64,000 nt of DNA from Microcyclospora pomicola. Taxonomy: Eukaryota; Ascomycota; Dothideomycetes; Capnodiales. The stretch is taken from the NCBI GenBank assembly GCA_002786065.1, contig NHNY01000001.1, positions 2,356,001 through 2,420,000 of the forward strand, read 5' to 3'. This document shows, in pieces, positions 24,128 to 36,056 of this stretch (positions are counted from its first letter, which is position 1; every line of letters begins with the position of its first letter). A program made the translations under genes and the position numbers. The notes beneath the pieces were generated by a model that saw only the letters and a list, made by a program, of their open reading frames with translations, did not search any database and was not told where the DNA came from.

Positions 24128-27100
24128 ATGGGCTCCATCAACTTCCCCTCCGAAGAAGAGCGCGTGCTCGACGGCTGGAACAAAATTAATGCCTTCCACC
24201 GTCAATTGGAACTCACCAAAGGCCTACCACCATATGTCTTCTACGATGGCCCGCCCTTCGCAACCGGTACTCCTCACTATGGCCATCTTCTCGCTTCAAC
24301 CATCAAGGATATCATTCCTCGCTACTGGAGTATGCGGGGTCGACATGTCGAGCGACGATTCGGATGGGATACACATGGCGTGCCCATTGAACAGATCATT
24401 GACAAGCAGCTCCAGGAAGAGTTGGGCGTCAGAGGCAAAGCGGCGGTCGAGAAGATCGGTATTGCAGAATACAACCGGCGGTGTCGAGAGGTGGTGCTCA
24501 CATATGCGCACGAATGGCGAAGAGTCATTGGAAGAGTAGGGCGCTGGATTGACTTTGACCGCGACTACAAGACTATGGATCCGACTTTCATGGAAACGTG
24601 CTGGTGGGTATTTGGACAGCTTTACAAGAAGGGATTGGTGTACCACGGCGCACGGGTGTTGCCCTACAGCACAGCATTGAACACGCCATTGAGCAAGAGC
24701 GAGGCCAGTGAGGAGTACAAGGATGTGCAAGATCCGGCCGTCACAGTAGCTTTCCCAGTTCTGGATCCTGAAGAGCAACCCGAGGCTGTGCGCGAGAAGG
24801 TCGGGGAAGTTTTGAAGGCTGCAGGAGGCGAGCTCAACTTTGTGGCATGGACGACCACGCCATGGACATTACCCTCGAACGTTGCTTTGTGCGCGCATCC
24901 GGATTATGAATACATCGTTGTGCACGATCTCGAGACGGACAAGCGGTATATAATGCTGGAAGCTGGCCTGAAGATCCTATACAAGGATCCCAAGAAAGCC
25001 AAGGACAAGTTCAAAATTCTTACCAAGGCCAAAGGGTCCGATCTGGCTGGCTGGCGATACAAACCGCTCTTCACCTACTTCTACGATACATTCAAGGACG
25101 TCGGTTTTAAGGTGTTGCTTGATACATATGTCAAGCTAGACGAGGGTGTCGGAATCGTTCATCAATCGCCAGCTTTCGGTGAGGACGATTACAATATCTC
25201 ATGGCGGGAGGGTCTTATCAATGGTGATCGTCCACCGCCCAACCCTCTGAATGCGAGCGGCGAGTACACCGATGAGGTCCCGGACTTTGAAGGTCAACAC
25301 GTCAAAGCGGCGGACAAGAACATCATCAAACATCTAGAAGGCATGGGCCGATTGGTACGCAAAAGTCAAATCACCCATAGATATCCACATTGTCCACGAA
25401 GTAAAACTCCGTTGATCCAAAGAGCGGTTGCCAGTTGGTTCATCAAGGTGGAGACTGCTGTGCCGTCATTATTGGAGAACCTAGAGAAGACCAACTGGGT
25501 ACCCAGTATGGTCAAGACCGGGCGATTCCACCAATGGCTGGCGTCTGCGAGAGACTGGAATGTCAGCCGAAATAGATATTGGGGCACTCCGTTGCCTCTT
25601 TGGGTATCCGAAGATAAGAAGGAAGTCATCTGTGTGTCGTCCGTTGCCGAGCTCAAGCGGTTGTCTGGATACGCAGGCGAAATCAAAGATCTACATCGAG
25701 ACTCGGTCGACGAGATCACTATCCCGTCACAGCAGGGTAAAGGTACGCTACGGCGTGTTGAAGAGGTTTTCGACTGCTGGTTTGAATCTGGAAGCATGCC
25801 ATATGCATCATCACATTATCCGTTCAGCTACTCTGGCTTTGATGAATCAGATCCGGCTTCTGGTGCATCGCCCTCGACAGGACCTGGCAAGGAGCTATTC
25901 TCGAAGTACCCAGGTGACTTCATCGCCGAAGGTCTGGACCAGACTCGCGGCTGGTTTTATACACTCTCGGTATTAGGCACACACCTGTTCAACACTTTCC
26001 CCTACAAGAACTGCGTTGTCAATGGCATTGTCCTGGCTGAGGATGGCAAGAAGATGTCTAAATCACTCAAGAACTTCCCGGATCCAATGCTCGTGATCAA
26101 CAACTATGGCTCCGATGCATTGCGACTCTATCTCATTGACTCACCCGTCGTACGTGGTGAGCCATTGCGATTTAGCGAAGCAGGCGTGAAGCAGATCGTG
26201 TCTGGTGTGTTGCTACCACTTTGGAACTCGTACAACTTCTTTGCTCAGCAAGCCGTACTGTACAAGAAGAACACTGGCGCAGACTTCGTTTTCGATCCGG
26301 ACATCCAGAAGACGAACGAAAATGTCATGGATAAATGGATCCTAGCATCGACGCAAAGTCTATTGCAATACGTCAATGCCGAGATGGAAGCCTACCGACT
26401 ATACACAGTTGTGCCGAGACTGCTAAAGATGGTCGATGATACAACCAATTGGTACATTCGTTTCAACAGAAATCGTCTAAAGGGCCAAGCAGGTTCGGCA
26501 CCGGCAAAGGAGAACGGTGCGCCTGCCAATGGCGAAGCTGGGGACGACGAAAGTGCCGACACAGTCCATGCACTCAGCACACTTTATGAAGTACTGTACA
26601 CCCTAGTCAGAGCTCTTGCACCGTTCACCCCTTTCCTGTCAGATAATATCTTCCAGCGGCTAGCGTCCCACCTTCCAGCATCCGTGGTCGAGGGCAAAGA
26701 CCCTCGCTCAGTACACTTCATGGGTTATCCCACAGTACGAGCAGAGCTGTTCGACACCCTCGTTGAGCGTCGCGTCAGCAGGATGCAGAAGGTCATCGAG
26801 CTGGGCCGCATAAGTCGAGACCGACGGACCGTCTCTCTCAAAACACCACTGAAAACTCTGGTTGTGCTGCACCAAGACGCCGAGTTCCTCGAAGACGTCC
26901 GCACACTGGAACGATACATCACCGAAGAGCTCAACGTCCGCGATCTTGTCCTGACCAGCGAAGAAAGCAAATATGGCGTTGAGTACAGCGTGCAGGCAGA
27001 CGTCAAGAACCTCGGACAGAAATTCAAGAAGGATGCCGTCAAGATCAAGAAAGCGCTGCCCAACCTCTCGCCTGCTGATATTCAAACATATCTGTCAACA

Positions 27101-27601
27101 GGAGCCATCACCGTGGAGGGCCACGAGCTGGGCGCTGACGATCTCCGAGTTCAGCGCGGCGTGAAGCAGAGCAAAGAGACCGCACACTTTGAAGTCGCCA
27201 TCGAAGGTGAAGTCATGACTCTGCTTGACGCTTTCGCATATCCGGAGCTTGCACAAGAAGGTCTTGCTCGAGAAGTCTTCAATCGTGTGCAGCGACTGCG
27301 CAAACGCGCCGGTCTTGTCCCTACAGATGACATCAAGTTGTCGTACGCTGTCTTACCGCCTGCAGAGGCGTCAGAAGGCGGGGAGAAGGCCGCCACTGGA
27401 GAAGTCTCGCGGCTCGAGCATGAGCGGTTGATCGAGGAGATGTTCGCGAACCAAGCAGCAACGTTCACCAAAGCCGTCAGTCAGGGCGTGCAGCGGATTG
27501 AAGGCGGCGTTGCAAGTGGTGCTGCGGCGGATGGAGTGGTTGCGGAGGAGGAAGCCGAGGTCAAAGACGTAAGGCTGCTGCTGAGGCTGCTCAAGGTCTA
27601 G
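24128..27601 (+). CDS. ILS1: Isoleucyl-tRNA synthetase, cytosolic
   Basis: A single exon encodes 1157 residues. The enzyme charges tRNA-Ile with isoleucine in the cytosol. The N-terminus (FPSEEERVLDGW) and the class I HIGH-type motif GTPHYGHLLAST (near residue 50) match eukaryotic cytosolic IleRS, followed by RRFGWDTHGVPIE. The editing domain includes WTTTPWTLPSN, and the second signature DGKKMSKSLKNFPDP lies near residue 640. The anticodon-binding and C-terminal extension follow. It is somewhat longer than yeast Ils1 (about 1070), partly through low-complexity inserts (PAKENGAPANGEAGDDESAD) and a longer C-terminus. No mitochondrial targeting sequence is visible, so a separate mitochondrial enzyme is expected elsewhere. 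Confidence 0.97.
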   Translation: MGSINFPSEEERVLDGWNKINAFHRQLELTKGLPPYVFYDGPPFATGTPHYGHLLASTIKDIIPRYWSMRGRHVERRFGWDTHGVPIEQIIDKQLQEELGVRGKAAVEKIGIAEYNRRCREVVLTYAHEWRRVIGRVGRWIDFDRDYKTMDPTFMETCWWVFGQLYKKGLVYHGARVLPYSTALNTPLSKSEASEEYKDVQDPAVTVAFPVLDPEEQPEAVREKVGEVLKAAGGELNFVAWTTTPWTLPSNVALCAHPDYEYIVVHDLETDKRYIMLEAGLKILYKDPKKAKDKFKILTKAKGSDLAGWRYKPLFTYFYDTFKDVGFKVLLDTYVKLDEGVGIVHQSPAFGEDDYNISWREGLINGDRPPPNPLNASGEYTDEVPDFEGQHVKAADKNIIKHLEGMGRLVRKSQITHRYPHCPRSKTPLIQRAVASWFIKVETAVPSLLENLEKTNWVPSMVKTGRFHQWLASARDWNVSRNRYWGTPLPLWVSEDKKEVICVSSVAELKRLSGYAGEIKDLHRDSVDEITIPSQQGKGTLRRVEEVFDCWFESGSMPYASSHYPFSYSGFDESDPASGASPSTGPGKELFSKYPGDFIAEGLDQTRGWFYTLSVLGTHLFNTFPYKNCVVNGIVLAEDGKKMSKSLKNFPDPMLVINNYGSDALRLYLIDSPVVRGEPLRFSEAGVKQIVSGVLLPLWNSYNFFAQQAVLYKKNTGADFVFDPDIQKTNENVMDKWILASTQSLLQYVNAEMEAYRLYTVVPRLLKMVDDTTNWYIRFNRNRLKGQAGSAPAKENGAPANGEAGDDESADTVHALSTLYEVLYTLVRALAPFTPFLSDNIFQRLASHLPASVVEGKDPRSVHFMGYPTVRAELFDTLVERRVSRMQKVIELGRISRDRRTVSLKTPLKTLVVLHQDAEFLEDVRTLERYITEELNVRDLVLTSEESKYGVEYSVQADVKNLGQKFKKDAVKIKKALPNLSPADIQTYLSTGAITVEGHELGADDLRVQRGVKQSKETAHFEVAIEGEVMTLLDAFAYPELAQEGLAREVFNRVQRLRKRAGLVPTDDIKLSYAVLPPAEASEGGEKAATGEVSRLEHERLIEEMFANQAATFTKAVSQGVQRIEGGVASGAAADGVVAEEEAEVKDVRLLLRLLKV

Positions 27602-27871
27602 TCGACATGATAGAAGCGGAAGAAGAGCGAGCATGGACGTGTTATGGAAATGACAATGCAGATAAGACGTCAGTAGATAGCTAGATTATACTGAAGACTG
27701 TAATTGTCTTTCGCACAATGCGGGCGAGTTGGCTCGCATACTCAATAGTCATAGTCTCGTTCATTAGGTGACATCTCAGAAGCTTTTCAAGCTTGCCGAA
27801 TTATGTTTATGCCGGAGAGCAGAGTGTGGACTCGGAACGTATCAATCGTGAATCTCGACATCAATTCTTGA

Positions 27872-29731
27872 TCACACGAGCGAAGAGCCTTTCTCCTCCT
27901 CCCCGAGGGATTTAGCATTTTCATCCCGCTTCATGCGTCTTTCAACGATCAACCAGAACCCAAGCGTGATGGTCAGCAGTACGACCGTCAAGAGCAAGAA
28001 GATTAACATTTCGGGCTTGAAGTCGATACCGATGTTCGAGCCGTGGGTATTGACAGAGATATATCCCATGCTAAGCAGTGTCTGATCCTCGCGGTCAGCT
28101 TATTTCCTATGGTTGACTTGAGGGTTAGGATCTTACGCACCGAAACGAATGATGCCGGTAGATAGATGAGGGTCAAGATCGTGATCGTCTTCAGCGTCTT
28201 GGTGTCTTGACTGGCTTTTCGAGACAGTTCCACCATGACGCTGCTGTCCATCTTTGCCAGCTGATACATTTTGGTCGTCTCCTCGCTGCTGATCCTCAAC
28301 GCGTTCATCGTCCGAAAAGAGATGATGTTGTTCGACTGTGTCCACAAAATTAGCTCGAGCCAACCGCAGAAAGGAGGGGAAGCTACCAGAGTCGAAAGTG
28401 CGCCGGCTCGGCCGATCAACATCTCCACGCGTTGCATCTGTGTTTGCATCTGAGTCAAGCTCGTTCTGAAACATGAGATTGCCGACTGCTCGTCGTCTCG
28501 AACGCTGCCAGATCCAATGCGTTCTTTCAGTAAAGCTTCGATGATGTTACAATTGCCCCTTAGCATGAAGTGAGACTGCTGCAGTTTCTCTTGCAACTTT
28601 TGCAGAATCTGGATGTCTTCGAATTTGACCCACTGGTACTTGCTTGGATCTGGCACTGTCGATACTGATTCCGTGTTCGACCGTACTTCCTAAGAGTTCG
28701 TTGTCAATCTCATGTACACAAAAAGGGGGAAGAGCTTACGCACAGGATCGAACAACTCTTGTTCAAGGTAAGTAGCATATCGGCCCCAGTTTTGCGTGGC
28801 GGCGAAGACACAGAATGCATGTATGGTCATACCATCGATTGGGGCTGGTACGGCTGATCGCACCATACTCAGTCGCCGCTTTAGTGTCTCACTGGCAGAT
28901 GGATTTATGATGACGAATGACGAATCCTTGGTGGATATTTGTAAACGTTCATATACCATGAATTGGCGAATGGACCAGGGGTCTAGAAGGTGATCACGTC
29001 CATGTAGTTCTGGAGTGGTGAGGACGTAACAAAAGTCTTCACTAGTCAGTTCTGATTCCCTTTCAAGCAGATCTGATCAGGTCTCACCTGTTCTATCAGT
29101 ATTTTCTCGTTCCATGGAGATGTAGTTGCCCACGCCCTGACTGGTATAATGCTGGTGACGTCCAAATGCTCGAATTAGGTCAACCGTTGCAGGAAGAGCA
29201 TCTAAATGCTCAAAAACCCGGCGCAACATGCGTTCTGTTACGGTCAAAGGCCGGAAGGAATGAAGTTGACGAATCGTGCTTTGCCACATAAGTTCTCCTG
29301 GCGAGTCAAGTGTTAGGAATGAGCTAACTTACAAGATTCGAATGCTACTGCTCTTCGGTTGTTCCAGGAATCGCGACAGCATCTGTTCGTCACGAAGCTT
29401 CTTGGCTGTACGTCAATCTATGATTAGCATATGGTGAGAATGAGAAGTCGATGCGGCACATACACCTGACACCAACGTCAATACAATGCACAGCGGCATC
29501 ATTTTCGGGATTGAACAGTCTTTCAGCTTCCTTCTCCAGATCCCCATAGTAGACATCTGAACCAAAGACCAGATCAAGAAAAGAGCTACGAGTTGGCCAG
29601 CCGGGTGTATCGGTGTTGGCGACTTCGATCGTGTTGGTCGTGTTGATGATGGCGTTAGGAGTATTGGTAGCGTCGGAAGTAGAGCCATTGGTAGCTCTAG
29701 TTCCAGCGTCAAGGTCGTGGTGTCGGTCCAT
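27872..29731 (-). CDS. CorA-like membrane protein
   Basis: Six exons join in frame to 527 residues: 29731-29464, 29405-29333, 29278-29088, 29036-28744, 28689-28141, 28081-27872. Introns are 51-59 nt; two of the five acceptors read AAG. The N-terminal half has the pattern of fungal CorA-like soluble domains (SIRIFTIRQLHSFRPLTVTE, FCYVL, DPWSIRQFMVYERL). The central part is a long helix (MYQLAKMDSSVMVELSRKAS) leading to the first membrane segment TILTLIYLPASFVS, the SMGYI loop where classical CorA has GMN, and a second segment MLIFLLLTVVLLTITLGFWL before a basic tail. Classical CorA transports Mg2+; these fungal relatives mostly have unknown roles, and the changed loop argues against assuming Mg2+ transport. 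The 5' end is uncertain: the chosen ATG is the first in frame, and an upstream coding exon is possible. Confidence 0.75.
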
Positions 29732-30535
29732 TTCCAAGCATGAGCCGCCTGTCACAAAATACTTCACTGTGGCACGAGAGCTCTCATACTATCTGAACAC
29801 TGAAATGGAAGAGGGAAAAGTGCGAGGAGATCTGAGACGACTTGAGTGTACTGCACTGGTGCGGCGTTTGCTGCGGCTGGTGGATGGGCGCCTAGAGCAC
29901 TTGAAACCATGCACTTCGCCGCACAGTGCTCTCGGGTCGAGCAACCAAACGACGGCATCTGGTAGCATCCAATAAGCAGTAATCCTGCTTGATGAGATCC
30001 AGTCTATGTCTTGTGGACCGGCGTCAGGTTTCGTGGCACCGCTATTTCTGTGGGACGATGTCAAAGTCTATTCAGCTACGCGCCATACGCTGGTCGACTT
30101 TAGCGATTATCGATACGCTGTAATTCGAGCTCATGACTTGGTGCACTTTGAGCTCTTGAGTTCATCTCGAACTGGCATCATTTCCATGATTAACCATCCG
30201 CTTGGCGGATACCGAGACTAGATTCTCCGTTCGGGTTTCAAACCAGTCTCACTTGAGCAGAATATGAATCGCCTTCCAATCATCCACAGATCCCAGACAC
30301 TGCACTTTAGAAGGCAATCCCTGCCAGCTCCATCATGGAAGCGCTCGTTCACGATGGAGCGTCTGTTCGTAGGAGGCCAGTGCTTGCGCAAGCCTCACGT
30401 CCCAGTTGCTTGAACGATGTGCTATATAACTCAAGCCGGTGTGTCTGATGTTCAGGTCACATATCCTTCTCCTCGCCAGGTATTTCGCTACAGTGTTCGT
30501 CAGTATTTTCTAGCCTCTTTCTTTTGGAACTTGAC
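29732..30535. other. Divergent region between CorA-like and kinase genes
   Basis: About 800 bases separate the two starts. The minus strand near the CorA-like gene remains open in places (for instance a WLLDPRAL stretch around 29920-29950), so part of it could be a missed first exon. No repeat was seen. Confidence 0.45.
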
Positions 30536-32125
30536 ATGTCTCGCAACGCTTGCAGCCAGGCGCGAGAAGAAGTGCTAGCTTTAGGGGTGACTCTGGACAC
30601 CAGCCACTCCTCGCCCAACAGAATTTTCCCGAAGAACAGGATCTGGAAGGTATTCGACAAGGCTGCTGTATGGGACGTTCTTCGGTGCTCATGTAGGACA
30701 TGCCAGACTGACCGGGAAGGTCTGGAAGATCAACCTGAAGCCTTTATCGATCGTATCTCAGAGCATTGCATGGGCTTGTTCGCGCTTTTGGTGTATCTCA
30801 AGCACCCGGTACTCATAGTCGGCTTCGTACGGCGAGTGCCAGTTGAGCATATCGAGTCATCAGACACCTACAAGGATGGAGAGATAGAGGCTCGTTATTG
30901 GCCGATGTATATGCGCAATCATGCTGCTTCCTCCCAAGATCTCGCCGCAGCTTTTCAGGTATCCAAGTACCAATTCTTTATTCCAATGCTGGACGAGTCA
31001 TATCAGAGCTTCCCGGCACAGACCATTCTGCCTTTCGTTGGTCAAGAGGTAGTCGGAGCAGCCGACAGCCAAGGCGAGAACACAAGGCAAGGCTACTGGA
31101 GCGTGGTGTATGAATTCCATATCCCCGAATATTACAGGTCCGCTCTCACAGTAAGTTCCCTCTCACCTTTGACACCGCAATGGTCTCGGCTAAAGCTGTG
31201 ACAGTATGGACGCGATGCAAAGAGATTCGCTCGTAAAGAACTAAAACCGCTATCAAGACTGAAGAGCCTTCGGCGTGCATTCCGTGGAGAGATGGATGTC
31301 CTCAGCCGCATCCGGGCTCTAGACAACCAACACATAATCCAGATGGTCGCTGCGTACAAGCACGGCGATGCCTACAACTACGTCTTTCCATATGCGGACG
31401 TGACCTTAGAAGATTTCTTTCGCAAATCACGGAGCCCCCATGTTTTCCGTGGACCTCTAGAGCAGCACCCTTTCCTTACGCAGATGCTTGGACTTGCACG
31501 AGCCCTACGAGATCTCAGCGACGGCACTACTTATAATGCATCTGGAACACCAGAACGATGGTTCTGCATCCACTTCGATATCAAACCGCAGAATATCCTC
31601 CTCGTCGATGGCATCTGGACGATAGCAGATTTTGGCTTGGCACAGGTCGGGAACAAAGTCCCAGGATTGCCAATGACGAAGCACCCGGGTCCGGGGTCAG
31701 ACAGCTATTCTCCACCGCAACTTCACGGGGATAATGCCGACCCTCGCTACGATGTGTGGTCGCTTGGCTGCATCTTCTTGGAATCGTTGGCATACATGGT
31801 CGCAGGTCCTCAAGGGGTTATCGGGCGCGAGGGAATTGACAGAGTCAGAAGCACGAGTCCACCGAGGTCCAGGGACCGAGATGCTCGCCTTTATCAATTT
31901 CCCAATGGCTACGAGGGTACGCCGGTCGTCAAACCAGAAGTGCTCGCATTCATGGATAGTTTACTGAGGCAACCTGGGCCTGAATCAAAGAGCCAGCATT
32001 TTCTGCGAGCCATGCTGGATCTGGTGTCGATGATGTTGCAGCCTGAGGAACATAGACGCATAACTGCCCAAGGCGTTGTGCACACCATGGAAGACATAAT
32101 GCACCAGTTTGGTGGCGTCAGATGA
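30536..32125 (+). CDS. Diverged fungal protein kinase
   Basis: Two exons (30536-31150, 31205-32125) with a 54-nt intron (GTAAGT donor, ACAG acceptor) encode 511 residues. The first about 205 residues form a helical N-terminal region with CSCRTCQ and ALLVYLKHPVLIVGF, a pattern I associate with an ascomycete-specific kinase group. The C-terminal kinase domain has an ATP-binding lysine in RFARKELKP, the catalytic loop HFDIKPQNILL and the metal-binding motif ADFGLAQV, then DVWSLGCIFLE. The catalytic HRD is replaced by HFD, keeping the aspartate, so activity is plausible. No membrane segment is seen. It is divergent from the CorA-like gene. Substrates are unknown; related kinases often sit near HET, NACHT or CorA-like genes in fungal accessory loci. 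Confidence 0.82.
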
Positions 32126-32741
32126 TAGACTCATATAAATGTCTGCGAAGATGAGCATGCGCTGGAAGCCTGCGAGGATTGACTTCGTTTTTGATGGCGA
32201 AAATGGCTCGGAGGAAGTGTTGTGTACCCATGCCAATCTGTACCGGTAAAGTCTTAGCTGTAAAAGTAGCGAAATCGAAAATTATGCTTCTTCAAGCGCA
32301 TGTGAGCTACTTCTTGTTACCTAAAGAGCAGAGCATGGTTAGGAGTGTGGTCAACGTAGAGCATGTTACACCTGACCTTATCCGTCCCGGACCGCTTGAG
32401 CTACCAAACTACCTTATTCGTATTCATCAGATCTCGCACAATGTTCGTATCACTGTCCTACATTAACTCATCTCATGAAACCCTCTGACGTTCGGATTGC
32501 GCATTACAATTTGCAAGTTGAATTGGGTATATGCCCGTTACTAGTACAACTCGCTGGACAGGCTCTCACCGTGAATAAAGTCATGTCTCCTCGTGCAATC
32601 ATCGATTCGTCGCTTCGTCGATTCGTCCATCGTGAAAGCAGCCAGATAACCGCCCATGTGTGCTCAAACGCCATGAACAAGCCCGACATACAAAAAGCCT
32701 CCCACCACGAATTGGATCCGGCTTGTATCTGCCCATACCAA
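32126..32741. other. Convergent spacer kinase/J-protein
   Basis: About 600 bases between two stops. Contains short frames only and should carry the two 3' untranslated regions. Confidence 0.5.
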
Positions 32742-35700
32742 TCAGGCGTCGAGCAGCGTACCCGCAGTAGCCAACCTCCTCACCCTTTCGCGTACCTTCT
32801 CAAAGCCACCCACAGCATCCGAGTGGCGCTCATAACCTAAGTTCCAGACCTCGCGTACTTGCTCGTCTGCGCGGACGCTGCGCATGTAGCCGCCAAAGCC
32901 TACATAATGTGTCGTGTCGCCAGTTGCTTCAAGCCAAGCAAGTCCCCCATTCAGCATGTTTTGAAACCTTGCTTCACGAGTGGCGAAGTGACGGAGCATC
33001 GTATCGTTGAAGGCGTGGTAGGCCTGTAGGTAAGCACCAAAGGCTTGAGAGTATGCGTGCCAGTTCTGCTTGGTGAGCTTCGTAGGTTGCTCAGGTGCTT
33101 TCGGCACTGGTGGCAGGCGCAATTGCTGAGGTTCAGCAGGCTGGTCGGGGAGGGTGCTCGCCGCTTGCGACTTGAAAGGTAACGTGGAGCCTAAATCACC
33201 GAGATCTTGTAAACCACTTTCCGCATTGTGGGCTAACGGCTCTACATGAGCGAGATCGTCGAGATTCGCCGATAGTTTCGAGGATGCATCTGCAGCCTCG
33301 CGTTGCTGAGTAGCTTCCTTCTGTTTTTGCTGATGCCACGTTGATGGTGCAACTGGATATTGCCTTGGCCCCTTTCCCTGGTCGATCGGAGCAGAGATTG
33401 ATGCTGATGGTTGGGAAGCGGGCGTAGGAGGAGGCGGAGTATCGATGTCCATAGCATCATCGTCGGCGGATGTAGGCCCGCCTCTAGGTACTGCATACGA
33501 TCCGTCCTCGTTTGGCTCGTATGGCTCTTCCCGTGTGCCTGCGGACGCAGGCTTTGTGCTCGTTTTCCGGCTTGCTGATCTCGAGGTCGCGCGGCTTTTG
33601 CTCGGACTTGCGGGTCCGGCCGACGCTGAAGGCTGCCACGCCCAAGAAGGCTCGGCAAATGTCTTTTTCCATTGCTCTGGCTCGAATTTGATGGGGTCCT
33701 CCGTTGCAGTCGGCTCCTCTGCTTCCTCATCAAGCCCCGGGGGGCGCGTCGGGAGCGGCGGCACAGCTCGCTGATACTGGCCGTTTGAAGGCGTTGTATT
33801 GCTTGCTGCTGTACGAAGGCCGGAAGTCCGCGAGGCTGTGCGCAGCAATGGTGAGGCTGATGTCTTTCGCGATGGCTGCGGCGGGAAGTAATCCGCTGTC
33901 CCTGTGAACTTACCGCTGAAGCCATCAGGCGAAAAGCTCGTGTTAATCTGCTCCTCACTTCGGTTTCTATTCGAGTTTGGCATGAAAGTTGTTTGACCGA
34001 TCGGGATATTGAAGCTGGAAGAAGGTTGTACGTTAGCAGGGGTATTCTGCAATTGATGCATCGAGGAGGAGTATGTGGAAAGAGCACTTTGTAGTGCTGC
34101 GTCAAGCGATAATTTCCCGGTAGACTGTCCGCAAGCAGCTGTTGAAGCCAGTTTGAGGAACACGTCCATGTCAAGATTGCTCGGGATAGCACCGTGCAAT
34201 CTGTATAACTCAGAACGAAATGTGGTGTATGCGATACTCTGCGCTTCCTGTACGGCACCGAGGTCATGGGAAAGTGGGCGCAGAGCTGTAAGTGGATCTT
34301 TTCTCCGCACGGGAGCAACAGAGACGTTCAGGGGACTTGCAGCGCTCTTGTCCTTGGTCGGACATATTGAGCCTGGTATAGCCCAACATGGGATGCCACG
34401 ACTAAGTGATCCCAGCTTGCGCTTTGTGGGCACGCCAAACATTCGCGCCGCCCAATGTGTGGCATTAAAAGGGGAGTGGCTAGGGTTTGATGGTGAGAAT
34501 GAAGACGGGGTGGCATACATGTTGTTCCCAGATTTCTGCTGCATCGGAGACGTGTCTTCTGCATTTGCGCCATCTACTCCCGAGGGCGTATTAGAATTAT
34601 GCCCGCCGTTCGACCGCTGGCTGCGAGAGACAGGAGTCTTTTTTGGTCGATCATGGGGCGCAACATCTGCCTCACTTTGTGAACCCGGACTCGAGTCCTG
34701 CAAGTCGTCGTTCAGGGACTCCTCGCTTGTGTTGTACTCCACGAAAGGCTTTCGGGTTTGACCATGTTCGTTGGTCTTGCCGCTTGCTTGGCGTCGAACT
34801 GGACTGGTACTTCGAGCTCTTGCGCCGGCGACACTTTCTGCATGCAAATGGCTTGCATCGCGAACACTTGCAGATCGTCGAAGTCCTTCGCTCGAGAAGG
34901 CGGTCCGTTCCCCACTCGCTTGCGTATAAGGGGTACTCACGCGATTCGCCTCGGCGTACGGAACTTCGTCGTCCATGACGCGGAATTTGAACGGCTTAAG
35001 TGGGTCGCCCATGGGGCGTGAGTTTGCTGGAGAGGTGGGAGATAGTGGCGAACGGGGTGGCGGACCGGGCGGAGGAGGTGGAAAGGGGAAGGAGGAGTCA
35101 TTGTGGGAGGATCGAGACGTCCCATTTGGTGTACCGACATCGGCAGACTTGTGTCGAGTACTGTAGTACCCATGACTGGCGGGACGTTCGTCTGACCCGG
35201 GCACGTTCGGATCAAAGCCTTGCTTTCGGGCAGGTCGAGAGGTCTTACTCCGGCTGATGCCAGGAGTATTGGGTCCTGAATCTTGATATGCCTGCCATGC
35301 TGATTGTGATGATGCGGGGCGACTTGAGTCGGCGGCTGGTGGCGGTGCCGGAGCTTTCCTGTAGTTCATACCAGCACGGATTTCTTCCTCAGTCGGTATC
35401 TTGCTTTCAGGTCTAGGGGGAGGGGGAGGTCTTCGCCTGTTTGGAGTCTTGGGTTGTGGAGGCGGATCATAAGCACGCTCACGTTCTTGCTTCGTTTGTG
35501 TATTCATGTTCTGCCAAGCCCGGAACATGTTCGCCCGTTCCTGAGCGCCAGTACCGTCTTTTCGAGCAGTCGGTGCAGCACGTGGGGACTGTGCGAAACG
35601 ATCGGCACCGTATGCTGAGGCACCTGCGCCTGCAGCCGGTTGCGCGCGCTGCCATGTTCCGGGCTGCGTGCGACGAGGAGGCGGAGGGAAATCGGAAGTT

Positions 35701-36056
35701 GCTGTGTACGGATTACCAGTGGCATGTGGGGTGTTCCGGGACGAAGTGCCTTGTGGGTACAAGCCAACTCTACGACGGTCTGCATCATATTTCTGCTTCT
35801 GCGCCGCATCTCCGAGAATCTCATGCGCTGTCTGGATGGCCTGGAACTTCGGCACGTATTCCTCCTCCTTTCCTGCATTGCGATCGGGATGATACTGTAA
35901 AGCTAGCTTGCGGTACTGCTTCTTTATCTCGTCGATGCTGCTTGTGTTGGGCAGTTCGAGGTCGGCATAATAGTCTTAGTACTGAAGTCAGCAAGATGGA
36001 CGCAGATTATGGAGATCATAGAGTATCGTACTATGCTTGACGTCTGCTTTCACCAT
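32742..36056 (-). CDS. Large J-domain (Hsp40-type) protein
   Basis: Two exons (36056-36032, 35974-32742) encode 1085 residues. The 57-nt intron has a GTACGA donor and appears to end in CTAAG; the nearer CAG would break the frame. The J domain fills residues about 8-70: YYADLELPNTSSIDEIKKQY, then LALQYHPDRN with the HPD triad (37-39) that stimulates Hsp70, then AIQTAHEILGD and QKQKYDADR. The following 800 residues are Pro/Ser/Arg-rich and disordered. The C-terminal about 120 residues (KLTKQNWHAYSQAFGAYLQA onward) look ordered and conserved. No signal peptide, membrane segment or zinc finger is present, so it is a class C J protein probably in cytosol or nucleus. I know the MVKADVK-YYADL start from other ascomycetes, but not a function. 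Confidence 0.88.

Noticed and set aside
33242-34318. 358-residue overlapping minus-strand frame within the J-protein gene
   Set aside because: It overlaps the J-protein frame and looks like a codon-usage shadow in a Ser/Pro-rich region.
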